Below are positions 45,970 to 55,714 of a stretch of 64,000 nucleotides of DNA, in pieces. The number at the start of each line of letters is the position of its first letter. Positions within the stretch are counted from its first letter, which is position 1. Where the stretch lies: positions 1-64,000 of the forward strand of contig DATGIL010000096.1 of assembly GCA_035295745.1 (NCBI GenBank), given 5' to 3'. Made by a program: the position numbers and the translations under genes. Origin of the DNA: JAIQFL01 sp035295745 (GTDB lineage Bacteria > Acidobacteriota > Terriglobia > Bryobacterales > Bryobacteraceae). The notes below the pieces were generated by a model that had not been told where the DNA came from, did no database searches, and saw only the letters and a list, made by a program, of their open reading frames with translations.

Positions 45970-48900
45970 CTACCAGTTCAGGCGTCCGCCGATCACAATG
46001 ATGCGGTTATTGTTGGCGCCACCCGCGCCGGTGAAGCGTCCGAAAGTGGCGGAATCGATGCTGGAATCAATCGTAGCGCCCGAAAAGTCGGGATGGTTGG
46101 TGGAGTTGAGCCAGTCCGTCCGCAACTCGAAATTGATTCGCTCGGTGACACGGAACTGCTTCGTCAGGCTTGCATCCAGATTGAAGAAGTTTGGACTGGT
46201 GAAGAACGTCTGCGCCAGATTCCCGAGTGTGCCCGGCAGGGGATTCTGCAAGATCACACCTCCCTGCCCGGACTGCGCGAACAGCGTGCTTCGCGCGGCA
46301 ACCGAGGGCGTGAGGGAGGCGATACTCGGATCTGGAATCTGTTTGAAGTTGCAGAAGTAGCAGGCGCCACTCCCGTTGAACTGCAGTTGCCCGGTGGCCT
46401 TCGATAGCGGCCCGGTGACGTCTGGCGTCTGCCCGGTGGTGAATTGATTAAAGGTCGAAACCGGCGCCGTCACCGTAAACGGAACTCCGGAAGTCCACGT
46501 CAGGATGCCGCCCACTTTCCATCCGCCCAGAATGCCATCCACCACGCGATTCGCATTGCGCATCATCGCGCGGCCATGTCCGAAGGGCAGCTCGTAGATG
46601 CCGTTGCTCTTGAAGACATGGGTCCGGTTGAACGTCATGATGCGCTTGTCGAAGCCGCGGTCCTGCGGATTGCGGTAGTTGTTGTCGTAATACTGCGTGC
46701 CGCCCAGTTCGTTCTCGCCCAGCGCCTTGCTGAAGGTGTAACTTCCCTGGTAGACCCACCCGTGCCCGAAGCGCTTATCGTATTCCACCTGGAGCGCATG
46801 GTACGTGGAATTCGCGTTGTTGCCCACCAGGTACACGTTGGCAAACTGCGGGTTGGTCGAGATGAAATTCTGCGGCAGTCCGGCAGCCGTTAACAGGCCG
46901 CCATTTACATTCGTGCCAGTGGGGGTAGTGTTGATGAAGTTGGCAAATGCCCCTACATTCCCATTTGCCAGGTATGCGGCGATCGTGGAATTCGCACGGG
47001 CGTAGTCCGACCCGCGTACCGTAGTCCCGTTCACCACACCTTGCCCGGCTACGGTTAGACCCGCAAAGAGCTGGTCGAACAGCGGCGCCTGGCCCCCCGC
47101 TCGCGTGATGTTGAACGCCTGCAGAATGCCGTTCGCACCGATCACATCCGTATCCAGATTGACGCCGCTCAGCAGCCTGGTTCCCTTGGTTCCGACATAG
47201 CGGACGCTGAGCACGGAATCCTTGCTGATCTCACGCTGCAGCGAGAAGTTCCAATTCTGGTAATACTGATTGCGCAGGCCGGTGTCGAACACGCGCAGTG
47301 TCTGCGTGCGGTCCGTGAGCGGCACGGTCGCGAGCGCCTGACCGGGATTGAAAGGCAGCGCGACGTTGCCCAGGTTCATCAACGCTCCGGACTGGAAGGT
47401 GATGGTAGTATTCAGTCCCGGATTGCTGCCTACTTCTGTGTCCGCATTGCGCAGCGAGTTGCGATCCGAAGACATGGCGTAACCCGCGCGGAGAACGGTT
47501 TTGTTCAATTTGTCGATGGCCCAACTCAAACCCACGCCCGGCAGGAAGGTGTTGTATTGCGGGTTGTAGATCTGGGTGGAAGGGTTCGGTGAACGCGGTC
47601 CGACCACTTCCAATTGGGTGAGAGAACCGCCGGTGGCTCCGGGTGTGAATGCCGAAGCGTACGAAGTGCCGCTGATGCCGAAAGCGCCGGCCGATCCATT
47701 GGTCGGGATCACCGCCCGGCCGTCCGCTTCGAACGGCGGGCTGTAGTACTCGTAGCGCACCCCCAGATTCAGCGTGACGCTGTGGGACACTTTCCAGTCG
47801 TCCTTGAAGAAGCCACTGTACTCGTGCTGGCGCCAGTCGCGGCGATCGGTCTCCCCCGGGATGTACGACGGGTTCTTGCCTCCCGCGGAGTTGAAGGATT
47901 GTTCCCAGCCGTTCAGCGAGCCCGAAAGATCGCCTAGCAGGTTCTGCGCCGCCGTCGAATTTGCTCCGATCCCGGCGATGGTGGTGATGTTGGCAAATGG
48001 AACGCTACCGGCGCCGATGATCGCGTCGGGAAGAACGTAGAAGGAGTTGTAGCCGTTGGAGCTGTCGAAATAAATCTGCACTCCGCCTTTGAAAGCGTGG
48101 CGGCCCTTCAGCCACGTGACGCTGTCGGCAAGCTGGTAAAGCGGCGAGGTGCGCCCCTGTGGTGCATTGTTGGCCGTGTACTCGTTGGTGATGGTGGTGA
48201 AGGTAAAGAAGAACGGCTGATTGCCGACATGCGGCAGCACCGAGCTTTCGTTGGGATAGAACGGACCCGTGAAACCGGCCTCGTAGTAGTTCACCCCTGC
48301 GCGAAATTCGTTGAGCAGAGTGGGGCGGATATTGGTTGTGGCCGAAAAGGTGTAGAGGTAGTTCGAGTGGAATCCGGTGTCGCTCGGCTGTAGAGGGTAC
48401 ACCTGGCCCCGATAGCCGTTGAACTGGTTCACCTGGTTTGCTTGCATCGAAAAGGCAAGCCGGGTACTGGGCGTCAGCGTGTGATCGATCTTCACGTTGT
48501 AGAGGTTGAAATTGTTGGTGCCGGGCTCCTGCCAGTAGAATCCGGCCGTGTTCAGACCATCGCCACGCTGGAAGTTATTCGGGAGCGGCACGTCTTTGAG
48601 GGCGAGCGCGACGTTATTCGTGGGATCGGGTCCCAGGCGATTCGGGTCGCGTCCGAAAATACTCACGCTCTGCAACGGACCGCTTGCCGCGCCCGGCTGG
48701 ACCGGATTGCCGTTGAGATCGACGGTGGGGACGGCGGCGGTAGCGTTCCCATTCTGTACTCCTGGATAGAAACGGAAGATGCCCTGGCGGGCGGTCGCGG
48801 TCAACACCGTGTCGTTGATCGCCGTGTTGGTTTTCTGGCGCTGCCCTTCATAAAGGAAGAAGACGAAGGTCCGGTTCTTGATGATGGGCGCTCCGGCACG

Positions 48901-49746
48901 CACGCCGAATTGATTGCGGATCAGAAAATTGCGAGGCGCCGCGAGACTGCCGTCCGGCTTGGTGCCGAGCTGATTGTTGAACCAGGTATTCGCACTGAGT
49001 GCCGTGACGCGATTGAATTCGAAGGCGCTGCCGTGAATTTCGTTGGTGCCCGAACGCGAGATCATCTGGACCTGCGCCATTCCGCGGCCGAACTCGGCGT
49101 CGACGGGAGCCGTGCTCACGCGAAATTCCGCCACCAGGTCCACGCCGGCGACCGCGGTGGTGTTGCCGCTATTCCATCCGCCGTTATAGCGCGTCTCCTG
49201 AATATTCATCCCGTCGAGCATGACGTTCTGCGACTGCGACCTTACGCCATTGAAGTTGTCGCCGATCACGCCGGGCTGCAGGGCGATCAGCGACCCCGCA
49301 TCCAGGTTCTGCAACGGGAGCTCCTGAATCTTCTGCAGCGAGACTACGTTCGTTACGGAGCTATTCACGGCTTCGAGCGGGCTGCTGGTGGCTTCGACCG
49401 TCACGGATTCCGCCGAGGTGCCGACTTCGAGTTTGAGGTCGACGCTGATTCTGGAGCCGACGTCGAGTTGAACGGCGGAGGCGACTGCCTTGCGAAATCC
49501 CGTAAGTTCGGCACTTACTGTATATTCGCCAGGTAAAAGCGAGGGGAAAATGTAAATCCCCGAATCGTTACTGATGGTTGACAATACGACACCCGTCTTA
49601 ACGTTAGTCGCCGTCACGCTCGCCTTCGGGATTGCTGCCCCGGAAGAGTCGAGAATAGATCCATAAATGGATGCGTTAGTAGTTTGTGCGCTTCCAATCG
49701 TGCTGATCAGAAAAAACACGCAAGCGAATGCAATGCGTTGAGTCAT
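45970..49746 (-). CDS. TonB-dependent receptor, Oar-like, heading a peptidase operon
   Basis: This is a 1258-residue outer-membrane receptor. The signal peptide is IAFACVFFLISTIGSAQTTN. Residues about 24-110 are the carboxypeptidase-regulatory Ig domain (SIYGSILDSSGAAIPKASVT, then SGIYIFPSLLPGEYTVSAEL). The plug has LPLQNLDAGSLIALQPGVIG and AEFRVSTAPVDAEFGRGMAQ. The barrel ends with NRIIVIGGRLNW. Two S9 peptidase genes follow in the same direction at 39 nt and then 7 nt spacing, so peptide or protein fragments are the likely cargo. Confidence 0.88.
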   Translation of the reverse strand: MTQRIAFACVFFLISTIGSAQTTNASIYGSILDSSGAAIPKASVTATNVKTGVVLSTISNDSGIYIFPSLLPGEYTVSAELTGFRKAVASAVQLDVGSRISVDLKLEVGTSAESVTVEATSSPLEAVNSSVTNVVSLQKIQELPLQNLDAGSLIALQPGVIGDNFNGVRSQSQNVMLDGMNIQETRYNGGWNSGNTTAVAGVDLVAEFRVSTAPVDAEFGRGMAQVQMISRSGTNEIHGSAFEFNRVTALSANTWFNNQLGTKPDGSLAAPRNFLIRNQFGVRAGAPIIKNRTFVFFLYEGQRQKTNTAINDTVLTATARQGIFRFYPGVQNGNATAAVPTVDLNGNPVQPGAASGPLQSVSIFGRDPNRLGPDPTNNVALALKDVPLPNNFQRGDGLNTAGFYWQEPGTNNFNLYNVKIDHTLTPSTRLAFSMQANQVNQFNGYRGQVYPLQPSDTGFHSNYLYTFSATTNIRPTLLNEFRAGVNYYEAGFTGPFYPNESSVLPHVGNQPFFFTFTTITNEYTANNAPQGRTSPLYQLADSVTWLKGRHAFKGGVQIYFDSSNGYNSFYVLPDAIIGAGSVPFANITTIAGIGANSTAAQNLLGDLSGSLNGWEQSFNSAGGKNPSYIPGETDRRDWRQHEYSGFFKDDWKVSHSVTLNLGVRYEYYSPPFEADGRAVIPTNGSAGAFGISGTSYASAFTPGATGGSLTQLEVVGPRSPNPSTQIYNPQYNTFLPGVGLSWAIDKLNKTVLRAGYAMSSDRNSLRNADTEVGSNPGLNTTITFQSGALMNLGNVALPFNPGQALATVPLTDRTQTLRVFDTGLRNQYYQNWNFSLQREISKDSVLSVRYVGTKGTRLLSGVNLDTDVIGANGILQAFNITRAGGQAPLFDQLFAGLTVAGQGVVNGTTVRGSDYARANSTIAAYLANGNVGAFANFINTTPTGTNVNGGLLTAAGLPQNFISTNPQFANVYLVGNNANSTYHALQVEYDKRFGHGWVYQGSYTFSKALGENELGGTQYYDNNYRNPQDRGFDKRIMTFNRTHVFKSNGIYELPFGHGRAMMRNANRVVDGILGGWKVGGILTWTSGVPFTVTAPVSTFNQFTTGQTPDVTGPLSKATGQLQFNGSGACYFCNFKQIPDPSIASLTPSVAARSTLFAQSGQGGVILQNPLPGTLGNLAQTFFTSPNFFNLDASLTKQFRVTERINFELRTDWLNSTNHPDFSGATIDSSIDSATFGRFTGAGGANNNRIIVIGGRLNW

Positions 49747-50093
49747 CCCAGCCCCCTGTCCTCGGCCCTATCCCGAACGGTCGAGAAAGCTAGCAAATGG
49801 TGTGCGTAGCCGCGTAGTGAATTGGAGTGGCGGGCGAAAGGGTGAATCCGCGCGCCTCAACCCCGATAGGCGCAGACATGGCGCGCCGTCCTCAAATCTT
49901 CTGGCACGGCTTGTAAAATGTGAATGAAGTATATAACTTGCATTACATGAATTGCAAGCGATTTAAGCCGTGGCGCAAACACTCCGGTTTGCCGCGTCGA
50001 GACTCTCTCGGCGCTTTTTCGAGTGATCTCCCGCAGGCCGTTGTAACTGCACTTACTACCTATCAGGCGCGGTTGTCGTTCGCTCCAGGCCCG
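49747..50093. other. Intergenic region upstream of the receptor-peptidase operon
   Basis: This 347-nt stretch separates two leftward genes. The only coding-looking frame (49920-50195, plus) has no family motif and runs into the cytochrome gene, so I reject it. The part near 49930-49960 is AT-rich and holds a promoter-like pair, listed separately. Confidence 0.5.
49930..49958 (-). promoter_or_regulatory. Putative promoter with overlapping inverted repeat
   Basis: On the minus strand TTGCAA (49957-49952) and TATATA (49935-49930) are 16 nt apart, about 180 nt before the receptor start. CTTGCA/TGCAAG (49937-49942 and 49953-49958) is an inverted repeat within the same sequence, so a regulator could bind over the promoter. 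Confidence 0.35.
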
Positions 50094-52319
50094 TCAGCGC
50101 ATACGTGTCGCGGCCTCGCGAAGGCGCGGGTCGGGACTCTGTGCGGCGATCTCGAAATGCGATCGCGCCTCCTGAAGGTCTCCCCTTGCGGCTAGCATCT
50201 GACCGAGTTGGAACTGCGCTTCGTAAAGATCGCGCTGCAGTTCCACAGCCTTTCTCAGATGCCCCTCGGCGTCCGCGTTCAGGCCTTTCATTCCGAGAAT
50301 CCGTCCGAGATCGGCATGAGCCCGCGCGTGCTTCGGATTGAGTCGCAGCGTGGACTCCAGTTGTTGCTGGGCCTCGGCGAACCGGCCGCTCGCCGCCAAA
50401 GCTTCCGCAAGATCGAAATGCGCCTCCGTGTTCGACGGGTCGCCGCTTACGGCAACTTGCAGGTGGAAGAGTGCCTGCCGAAGATCGCCGGAAGACGCCA
50501 GCAGATTTCCCAAATTGACCTGCGCCTCAATCAAATCGGGCTGGACACGGACCGCCTCGCGGAAGGCACCTTCAGCACCCTGCTGATCGCCTTTACGCGC
50601 CCGTACCAGCCCGAGAATGTTGTGCGCCGCCGCCAGGCCGGGGTCGATTGCGATCGCTTGGTGCAGCACCAGTTCGGCCTGGTCCAGGCTGCCCTGCTGC
50701 AGGTAGACATTGCCCAGATCCGCAAGTGCGCCGGCATCGCGCGGAAACTTTTCCAGGATCTGCGCCGCCCGCGCGAGTTGTCCGGAATCGGCGAGAGCCG
50801 CGCCCAATTCTCTCCCGGCGGCGCGATACGAGGAGCGGTGTTGCAGCGCGGTTTCCAACCATGGAATCGCCTGATCCAGCTTGCCCGCATTGCGGAAGGC
50901 GCGCCCGAGCTCGAAATACGGCTCGGCATCTTGGGGATGAAAACGCTCGATAGCGCCCTGCAGGCTGGCAATGCCCACCTCCGGATTCGCTCTCTGGCGT
51001 GCCTGCGCGACCGCACGATACAATTCCGCATCCCCAGACGCCAGGCGGGCCGGATCATACACGGCGACATCGCCGCGATAGGCCAGTGCAGCGTCGTGAA
51101 CTTCCGCGAGCGGGGCCAGCAGATCGCCCGCGGGCTTCTGTCGCCGAATGTAATGATCGGTCATCACCGCGTGCACGACGTCCTGCGCGCGGCGCTTCGG
51201 CATGTGGCACGCGAGGCAGTGCGCGAATGCCGGCCGCGCCGCCCCAGTGGCCTCTCGATGGGCCGAGCCGTGGCAGTTCCGGCAGACCGCCTCGTATCGC
51301 GCCACGGCGTCCGTTCCCCGCGATACCTCATGCGGGTTGTGACAAGTGGTGCAGGTCATCTGGCTTTTCTGGAAGCACGCGGATTGCGCCAGCCGATAGG
51401 CGGCGTGATCAATCTCGAACCGGTCCCCTGGAGAAGCGAAGTCGAAATACACCGCGAAGTCGCCCAGCGGCTGACCGGGCCGGTACGAGAATGGCCCGCG
51501 GCCGTAGCGGCGGATCGAGTCCGGCGAATGGATCGCGGTAGTCTGCAGATGGCATTGCATACAGACCTCCAGTTGCTGCCGACGGTCGAGGCGTGCGGGA
51601 TTCACAATCGCCTTCCGAATCGCCTCCGGCTGTGCGCGCGACGTGGCCGCTGCAACGTGCGCACTGCCCGGACCGTGGCATCGCTGGCAGTCAATTCCAT
51701 CGGGAATCGGCTCGGCGAAAATCGGCTCCTCGTCACCTACCGCCCCAGCGGCGGGATAGGCATTGTGGCAGAAGAAGCACTCGTAGTAGATGGCGCGGCG
51801 GAAATCCGAAGGATCCGGGCGATCATACCCCGGGCTCATCGCCCAATAGCCATTCTTCTCCGCGTACCACGTGACCGGCAACTCCACCAGCTTTCCTTCG
51901 GCCGTTCGATGCAGATAGCTGCGGGCATGGTTTCCCGACCCGATGACGTAATCCACCGTCATCTCTACGAAGTTCGCGGGCTTGCCCGCAAATCCCGCCT
52001 GGCGGCGCTCCTGGAACCACTTTCCGTCGCGGCTCGACATCTTGTAGGCACGGCCCGAAGCGCGGTGCACGAATTCGTTCCGCACGCTGTAGTCCTCCAC
52101 CGTGCCTTCCGCCCGTGGCCGATGAAACGACTGCCCCATTCCTGTCGACGCGTAGCTCTTCGCAATCGCCGGGTGACAGCCCGCGCAAAGCGCGGGATTC
52201 ACATACTCCGCCTCCGGAAGGCTGCGCGACTTCGCAGTACGGCATCCGCTCGCATAGAAAGCGGTACTGCATGCGATGCCGGCGGCGGCCAGAAAAACCT
52301 TGCGGCTCACGACGTGCAT
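50094..52319 (-). CDS. Heptaheme cytochrome c554-like and TPR protein
   Basis: This is a 741-residue exported electron-transfer protein. The N-terminal export segment (FLAAAGIACSTAFYASGC) could end in a lipoprotein Cys. Seven CxxCH motifs follow in residues about 45-375: CAGCH, CFFCH, CQRCH, CMQCH, CTTCH, CRNCH and CLACH. Extra His (GNHARSYLHR, NPHE, DHYIRR) suit bis-His ligation as in cytochrome c554/NapC-NrfA-like multiheme proteins. Residues about 425-735 are about eight TPRs (for example GALADLGNVYLQQGSLDQAE and AAHNILGLVRARKGDQQGAE), a protein-binding arm. The enzyme function is unknown; nitrite or nitrogen-oxide chemistry is one option. It is divergent from the Hsp70 gene. Confidence 0.85.
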   Translation of the reverse strand: MHVVSRKVFLAAAGIACSTAFYASGCRTAKSRSLPEAEYVNPALCAGCHPAIAKSYASTGMGQSFHRPRAEGTVEDYSVRNEFVHRASGRAYKMSSRDGKWFQERRQAGFAGKPANFVEMTVDYVIGSGNHARSYLHRTAEGKLVELPVTWYAEKNGYWAMSPGYDRPDPSDFRRAIYYECFFCHNAYPAAGAVGDEEPIFAEPIPDGIDCQRCHGPGSAHVAAATSRAQPEAIRKAIVNPARLDRRQQLEVCMQCHLQTTAIHSPDSIRRYGRGPFSYRPGQPLGDFAVYFDFASPGDRFEIDHAAYRLAQSACFQKSQMTCTTCHNPHEVSRGTDAVARYEAVCRNCHGSAHREATGAARPAFAHCLACHMPKRRAQDVVHAVMTDHYIRRQKPAGDLLAPLAEVHDAALAYRGDVAVYDPARLASGDAELYRAVAQARQRANPEVGIASLQGAIERFHPQDAEPYFELGRAFRNAGKLDQAIPWLETALQHRSSYRAAGRELGAALADSGQLARAAQILEKFPRDAGALADLGNVYLQQGSLDQAELVLHQAIAIDPGLAAAHNILGLVRARKGDQQGAEGAFREAVRVQPDLIEAQVNLGNLLASSGDLRQALFHLQVAVSGDPSNTEAHFDLAEALAASGRFAEAQQQLESTLRLNPKHARAHADLGRILGMKGLNADAEGHLRKAVELQRDLYEAQFQLGQMLAARGDLQEARSHFEIAAQSPDPRLREAATRMR

Positions 52320-52376
52320 TCTCCATTGTAGATTCCTCTCTCATCCACCAGTCATCCTCACGTAAGCTGGAAGAGT

Positions 52377-55019
52377 ATGAAGATCGGCATCGACCTCGGC
52401 ACCACCAACTCCGCCCTGGCCTACATCGACGAACGCGAAGCCGAGGATCGCGATTTCCCTCCGCTGCACATCTTTGAGACACCACAACTGGTGGCCGCAG
52501 GACGCGTCGAGGCGCGCCGCACGCTGCCCTCGTTCCTATACCTGGACGATCCTCAGCCCATCGGCGTCTATGCTCGCGAGCAGGGGACCATCGTGCCCAC
52601 TCGCCTGGTGCACTCCGCCAAGTCGTGGCTCTCCAATCCCGATGTCGACCGCACCGCCAAGATTCTCCCCTGGGATTCGCAGGAGACCGGACGCGTCCTG
52701 TCTCCGGTGGATGTCTCTTCGCGTTTCATCGCGAAATTCCGCGAGGAGTGGGACAAAGCCAAGGGCATTCCGCTCGCGACCCAGGACATCGTTCTCACCG
52801 TCCCCGCCTCGTTCGACGAGGAGGCGCGCGAACTCACTGTGATGGCCGCGCGCGAAGCCGGCCTCGAGAAACTCACGTTGCTCGAGGAGCCCGCCGCCGC
52901 CTTCTACTCCTGGATCGCCAATAATCTGGCGCAGTCCCGCAAGAAGCTGTTCGACGGACAGATCGTCCTGGTCTGCGATGTCGGCGGCGGCACCAGCGAC
53001 TTCAGCCTCATCCGCGTCTCTCGCGAAGGCGACCTGGTGAATTTCACCCGCACTGCCGTCGGCAAACACCTCCTCCTCGGCGGCGACAATCTCGACCTCA
53101 CACTCGGCTGGCTCGTCGAGAACAAACTTGGCGTCCCCCTCTCCATCCGGCAGCGTTCCGGACTGCGCCGCCAGTGTTCCGCCGCTAAAGAAAAGCTGCT
53201 CAACGATCCCAACCTCCAGAGCGTCGAGATCACTGTCCTGGGCGCAGGATCGTCCCTGATCGGCAGATCACTCAAGACCGAGATCCGGCGCGAGGAGGCC
53301 CTCGAACTCGCGCTCGAAGGCTTCCTGCCATTCTCCACACGGGGCGAAGCGCCCAAAGACGAGAAGCGCAGCCTGTTCCGCGAACTGGGACTGCCCTACG
53401 TCTCCGACCCAGCCATCACGCGCCACCTCAACGCCTTCCTCGAGCCCACCGGCCAGGTGCCCGACGCCATCCTCTTCAACGGCGGCTTCTTCATCCCCGA
53501 GATCCTTCGCGACCGTGTGGCCGATGTGGTGGGGAGTTGGTACGGCCGCCGGCCCGAGATCCTGGAGAATGTCGATCTCGACCTCGCCGTCGCCCGCGGA
53601 GCGGCCTACTACTCGTACGTGCGGTCCACCGGAAGCGGTGTGCTGGTGCGCGGCGGCCTTCCACGCACTTACTACATCGCGCTGGGCGAGCCGCGCGACG
53701 GCAAGTTCTCTGCGATCTGCCTGGTGCCGCGAGGCGCCGAAGAGGGCTCGGCTATCGAAGTCGATAACGACGCATTGCAATTGGTGGCTAATCGGCCGGT
53801 CTCCTTTCGCCTTTATAGCTCGCTCACGCGCACCGAGGATGGTCTGGGCAGCGTGATCGAATTCGCGGCCGATGACGAATCGCTGCATCGCCACGCTCCG
53901 CTGAATGCGGTAATCCGCTTCGGAAAAAAGGCCGAGGAGCGCCTGATCCCCGTCAAGCTCGGCGCGCGGCTCACGGAATTGGGCACGCTCGAAACCTGGT
54001 GCGACTCGAAGATCAGCGAGAATCGCTGGAATCTGCAGTTCGAACTGCGGAAGCAGGCAGCGGCTCAACCCATTGAGCGCAAGGCCGCGGCTGTGGTTAG
54101 CGAGCAGGCACTCAAGAACTCGCTGGCGTTGATCGAGTCGGTATTCTCGCCCAGCGCGAAGTCGCCTGTGCCACCCGAAGAGGTGCCGTCGAAACTCGAA
54201 CAGACCATGGGGCTCGGGAAGAACAGTTGGCCCCTCTCCGCGATCCGGCAGATGGCGGACGCGTTCCTGGCGGTGTCGGACGGCCGCAAAAAGAGTCCGG
54301 CCTACGAGGCGCGCTGGCTCAATCTCTGCGGCTTCTGCATGCGGCCGGGTTTCGGGTACCCAGGCGACGATTTTCGCATCGAGCAGGCACGCCGCGTCTA
54401 CTCGGGCGGCATCACCTACGGCAACCAGGTGCAGTGCGAAATCGACTGGTGGATCTATTGGGGGCGGCTTGCCGGTGGCTTGAATCGCAATCAACAGACC
54501 GACGTCTACCAGCGGCTCTCAAGCTTCCTGCTGCCGCGCGGCAACAAGAAACCGCAGCGGATCAATTCCGGACTACTGCGCGAGATGTGGCGCACCGCAG
54601 CCAGTATGGAACTGCTGCCCATCGGCACCAAGACGGAGCTCGGTGAGGCGCTCGTGAAGCGCGTGAAGGCAGGCGACTACAAGGAGAGCGAACTCTGGTG
54701 CCTGCAACGCCTGGGCGCGCGCAAACTCTTCTACGGTCCCATCAATCTGGTGGTGCCTCCGGCGACCGTGACGCGATGGGTGGAAGCGTTGCTCAAGATC
54801 GCAAACGCCGGGGATGCACTCGCGGGAATGGCGCGCAGCACCGAAGATCCCACGCGAGATTTGCCGGCCGCTACCCGCGATGCCGTTCGCAGCAGGCTGA
54901 CAGCACTGCCGCACGCCGACCGCCTGGTGGCCGCGTTCGAAGGCGAAGAAGAAGACGATCGCACGCTGGGCCGCATCTTCGGAGAAGAACTCCCCTCAGG
55001 CCTGGTGCTGGCGGAGTAG
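52377..55019 (+). CDS. Long Hsp70-family (DnaK-like) protein
   Basis: This is an 880-residue Hsp70-family ATPase, longer than DnaK (about 640). The nucleotide-binding domain is clear: MKIGIDLGTTNSALAYIDE (phosphate 1), ATQDIVLTVPASFDEEAREL, LLEEPAAAFYSWIANN and VLVCDVGGGTSDFSLIRVS (phosphate 2). The substrate-binding part (about 420-580) diverges from DnaK. The last 300 residues (for example MADAFLAVSDGRKKSPAYEA and SELWCLQRLGARKLFYGPIN) form a helical extension seen in this non-canonical subfamily. No DnaJ or GrpE is adjacent. GGAAGAG lies just before the ATG. It probably is a cytoplasmic chaperone with its own clients. Confidence 0.85.
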   Translation: MKIGIDLGTTNSALAYIDEREAEDRDFPPLHIFETPQLVAAGRVEARRTLPSFLYLDDPQPIGVYAREQGTIVPTRLVHSAKSWLSNPDVDRTAKILPWDSQETGRVLSPVDVSSRFIAKFREEWDKAKGIPLATQDIVLTVPASFDEEARELTVMAAREAGLEKLTLLEEPAAAFYSWIANNLAQSRKKLFDGQIVLVCDVGGGTSDFSLIRVSREGDLVNFTRTAVGKHLLLGGDNLDLTLGWLVENKLGVPLSIRQRSGLRRQCSAAKEKLLNDPNLQSVEITVLGAGSSLIGRSLKTEIRREEALELALEGFLPFSTRGEAPKDEKRSLFRELGLPYVSDPAITRHLNAFLEPTGQVPDAILFNGGFFIPEILRDRVADVVGSWYGRRPEILENVDLDLAVARGAAYYSYVRSTGSGVLVRGGLPRTYYIALGEPRDGKFSAICLVPRGAEEGSAIEVDNDALQLVANRPVSFRLYSSLTRTEDGLGSVIEFAADDESLHRHAPLNAVIRFGKKAEERLIPVKLGARLTELGTLETWCDSKISENRWNLQFELRKQAAAQPIERKAAAVVSEQALKNSLALIESVFSPSAKSPVPPEEVPSKLEQTMGLGKNSWPLSAIRQMADAFLAVSDGRKKSPAYEARWLNLCGFCMRPGFGYPGDDFRIEQARRVYSGGITYGNQVQCEIDWWIYWGRLAGGLNRNQQTDVYQRLSSFLLPRGNKKPQRINSGLLREMWRTAASMELLPIGTKTELGEALVKRVKAGDYKESELWCLQRLGARKLFYGPINLVVPPATVTRWVEALLKIANAGDALAGMARSTEDPTRDLPAATRDAVRSRLTALPHADRLVAAFEGEEEDDRTLGRIFGEELPSGLVLAE

Positions 55020-55143
55020 GACCCGCCGCCTTTACGGGTCGGACGCATTTCATCCCTCTATGTCCTTCCGGCAAGGGTGCGTGACGCCCGGTAGCCGGCA
55101 TTGTTAGGGTAAGACAGTCGCCGAGGGACGACTGACTACTTCG

Positions 55144-55690
55144 AACTTTCCCGACCAATGTCGCTACGTGCTGCAGACATTAGGCGAGGTATACGGCTAC
55201 GATGCCGAAGCCCGGGAGCGAGAACTGAATCCGGAAGAGCGGCTTCGATTCCATCAGGAGCACAGCCAGCCACTCATGAACCAACTCCATGCCTGGCTGG
55301 AGGCCCAGTTCGCCGAGCGGAAGGCGGAGCCCAACTCCGGCTTGGGAAAGGCGATCACGTATCTGCTGCGGCACTGGAAGGGGGGTGACGTCGTTCTTGA
55401 GAGAACTTCGAGCACCTCTTGACAACAACCTGGTCGAGAGGTCATTGAAACGGCGGTTCTACATCGGAAAAACGCCTTGTTCTATCGGACCTTGAACAGG
55501 GCGCAAGTGGGCGACCTGTTCATGAGCCTGATTCATACGGCGGAGTTGTGCGGCGCCAACTCGTTCGACTATCTCACCGAACTGCAGCGGCACGCCCAGG
55601 AGTTGGCGGTCAACCCTGCGGAATGGATGCCGTGGAACTACCGGGAGAGTATAGGTGCCAGATCGACCGAACGAGGTGCCGTGACATCCA
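55144..55690 (+). pseudogene. IS66-family transposase C-terminal part, 5'-truncated, two frameshifts
   Basis: Three frames together spell an IS66 transposase C-terminus: ERELNPEERLRFHQEHSQPL, WLEAQFAERKAEPNSGLGKA, then RAPLDNNLVERSLKR (carrying the conserved catalytic-region Asn-Asn-x-x-Glu), then NRAQVGDLFMSLIHTAELCG and NPAEWMPWNYRESI. The first shift is an extra G in the run at 55380-55385 (six G where five restore the frame). The second is a missing G near 55454, in aaacggcggtt. The N-terminal zinc-finger and leucine-zipper parts are absent. It is inert debris between the Hsp70 and HEAT genes. Confidence 0.8.
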
Positions 55691-55714
55691 GCCAGGATGT
55701 TAACGTAAACGTGC

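Noticed and set aside
43360..46407. Open frame of 1015 codons on the plus strand
   Set aside because: It lies antisense to an S9 peptidase and a TonB receptor with clear catalytic and domain motifs. Its translation is Arg/His-rich without any family signature, the usual shadow of GC-rich genes.
49920..50195. 91-codon plus-strand frame upstream of the cytochrome gene end
   Set aside because: It has no ribosome site or motif and runs into the antisense of the TPR domain.
50208..52331. Open frame of 707 codons on the plus strand
   Set aside because: It is antisense to the heptaheme-TPR gene, whose seven CxxCH motifs prove the other strand. The translation has no recognisable fold.
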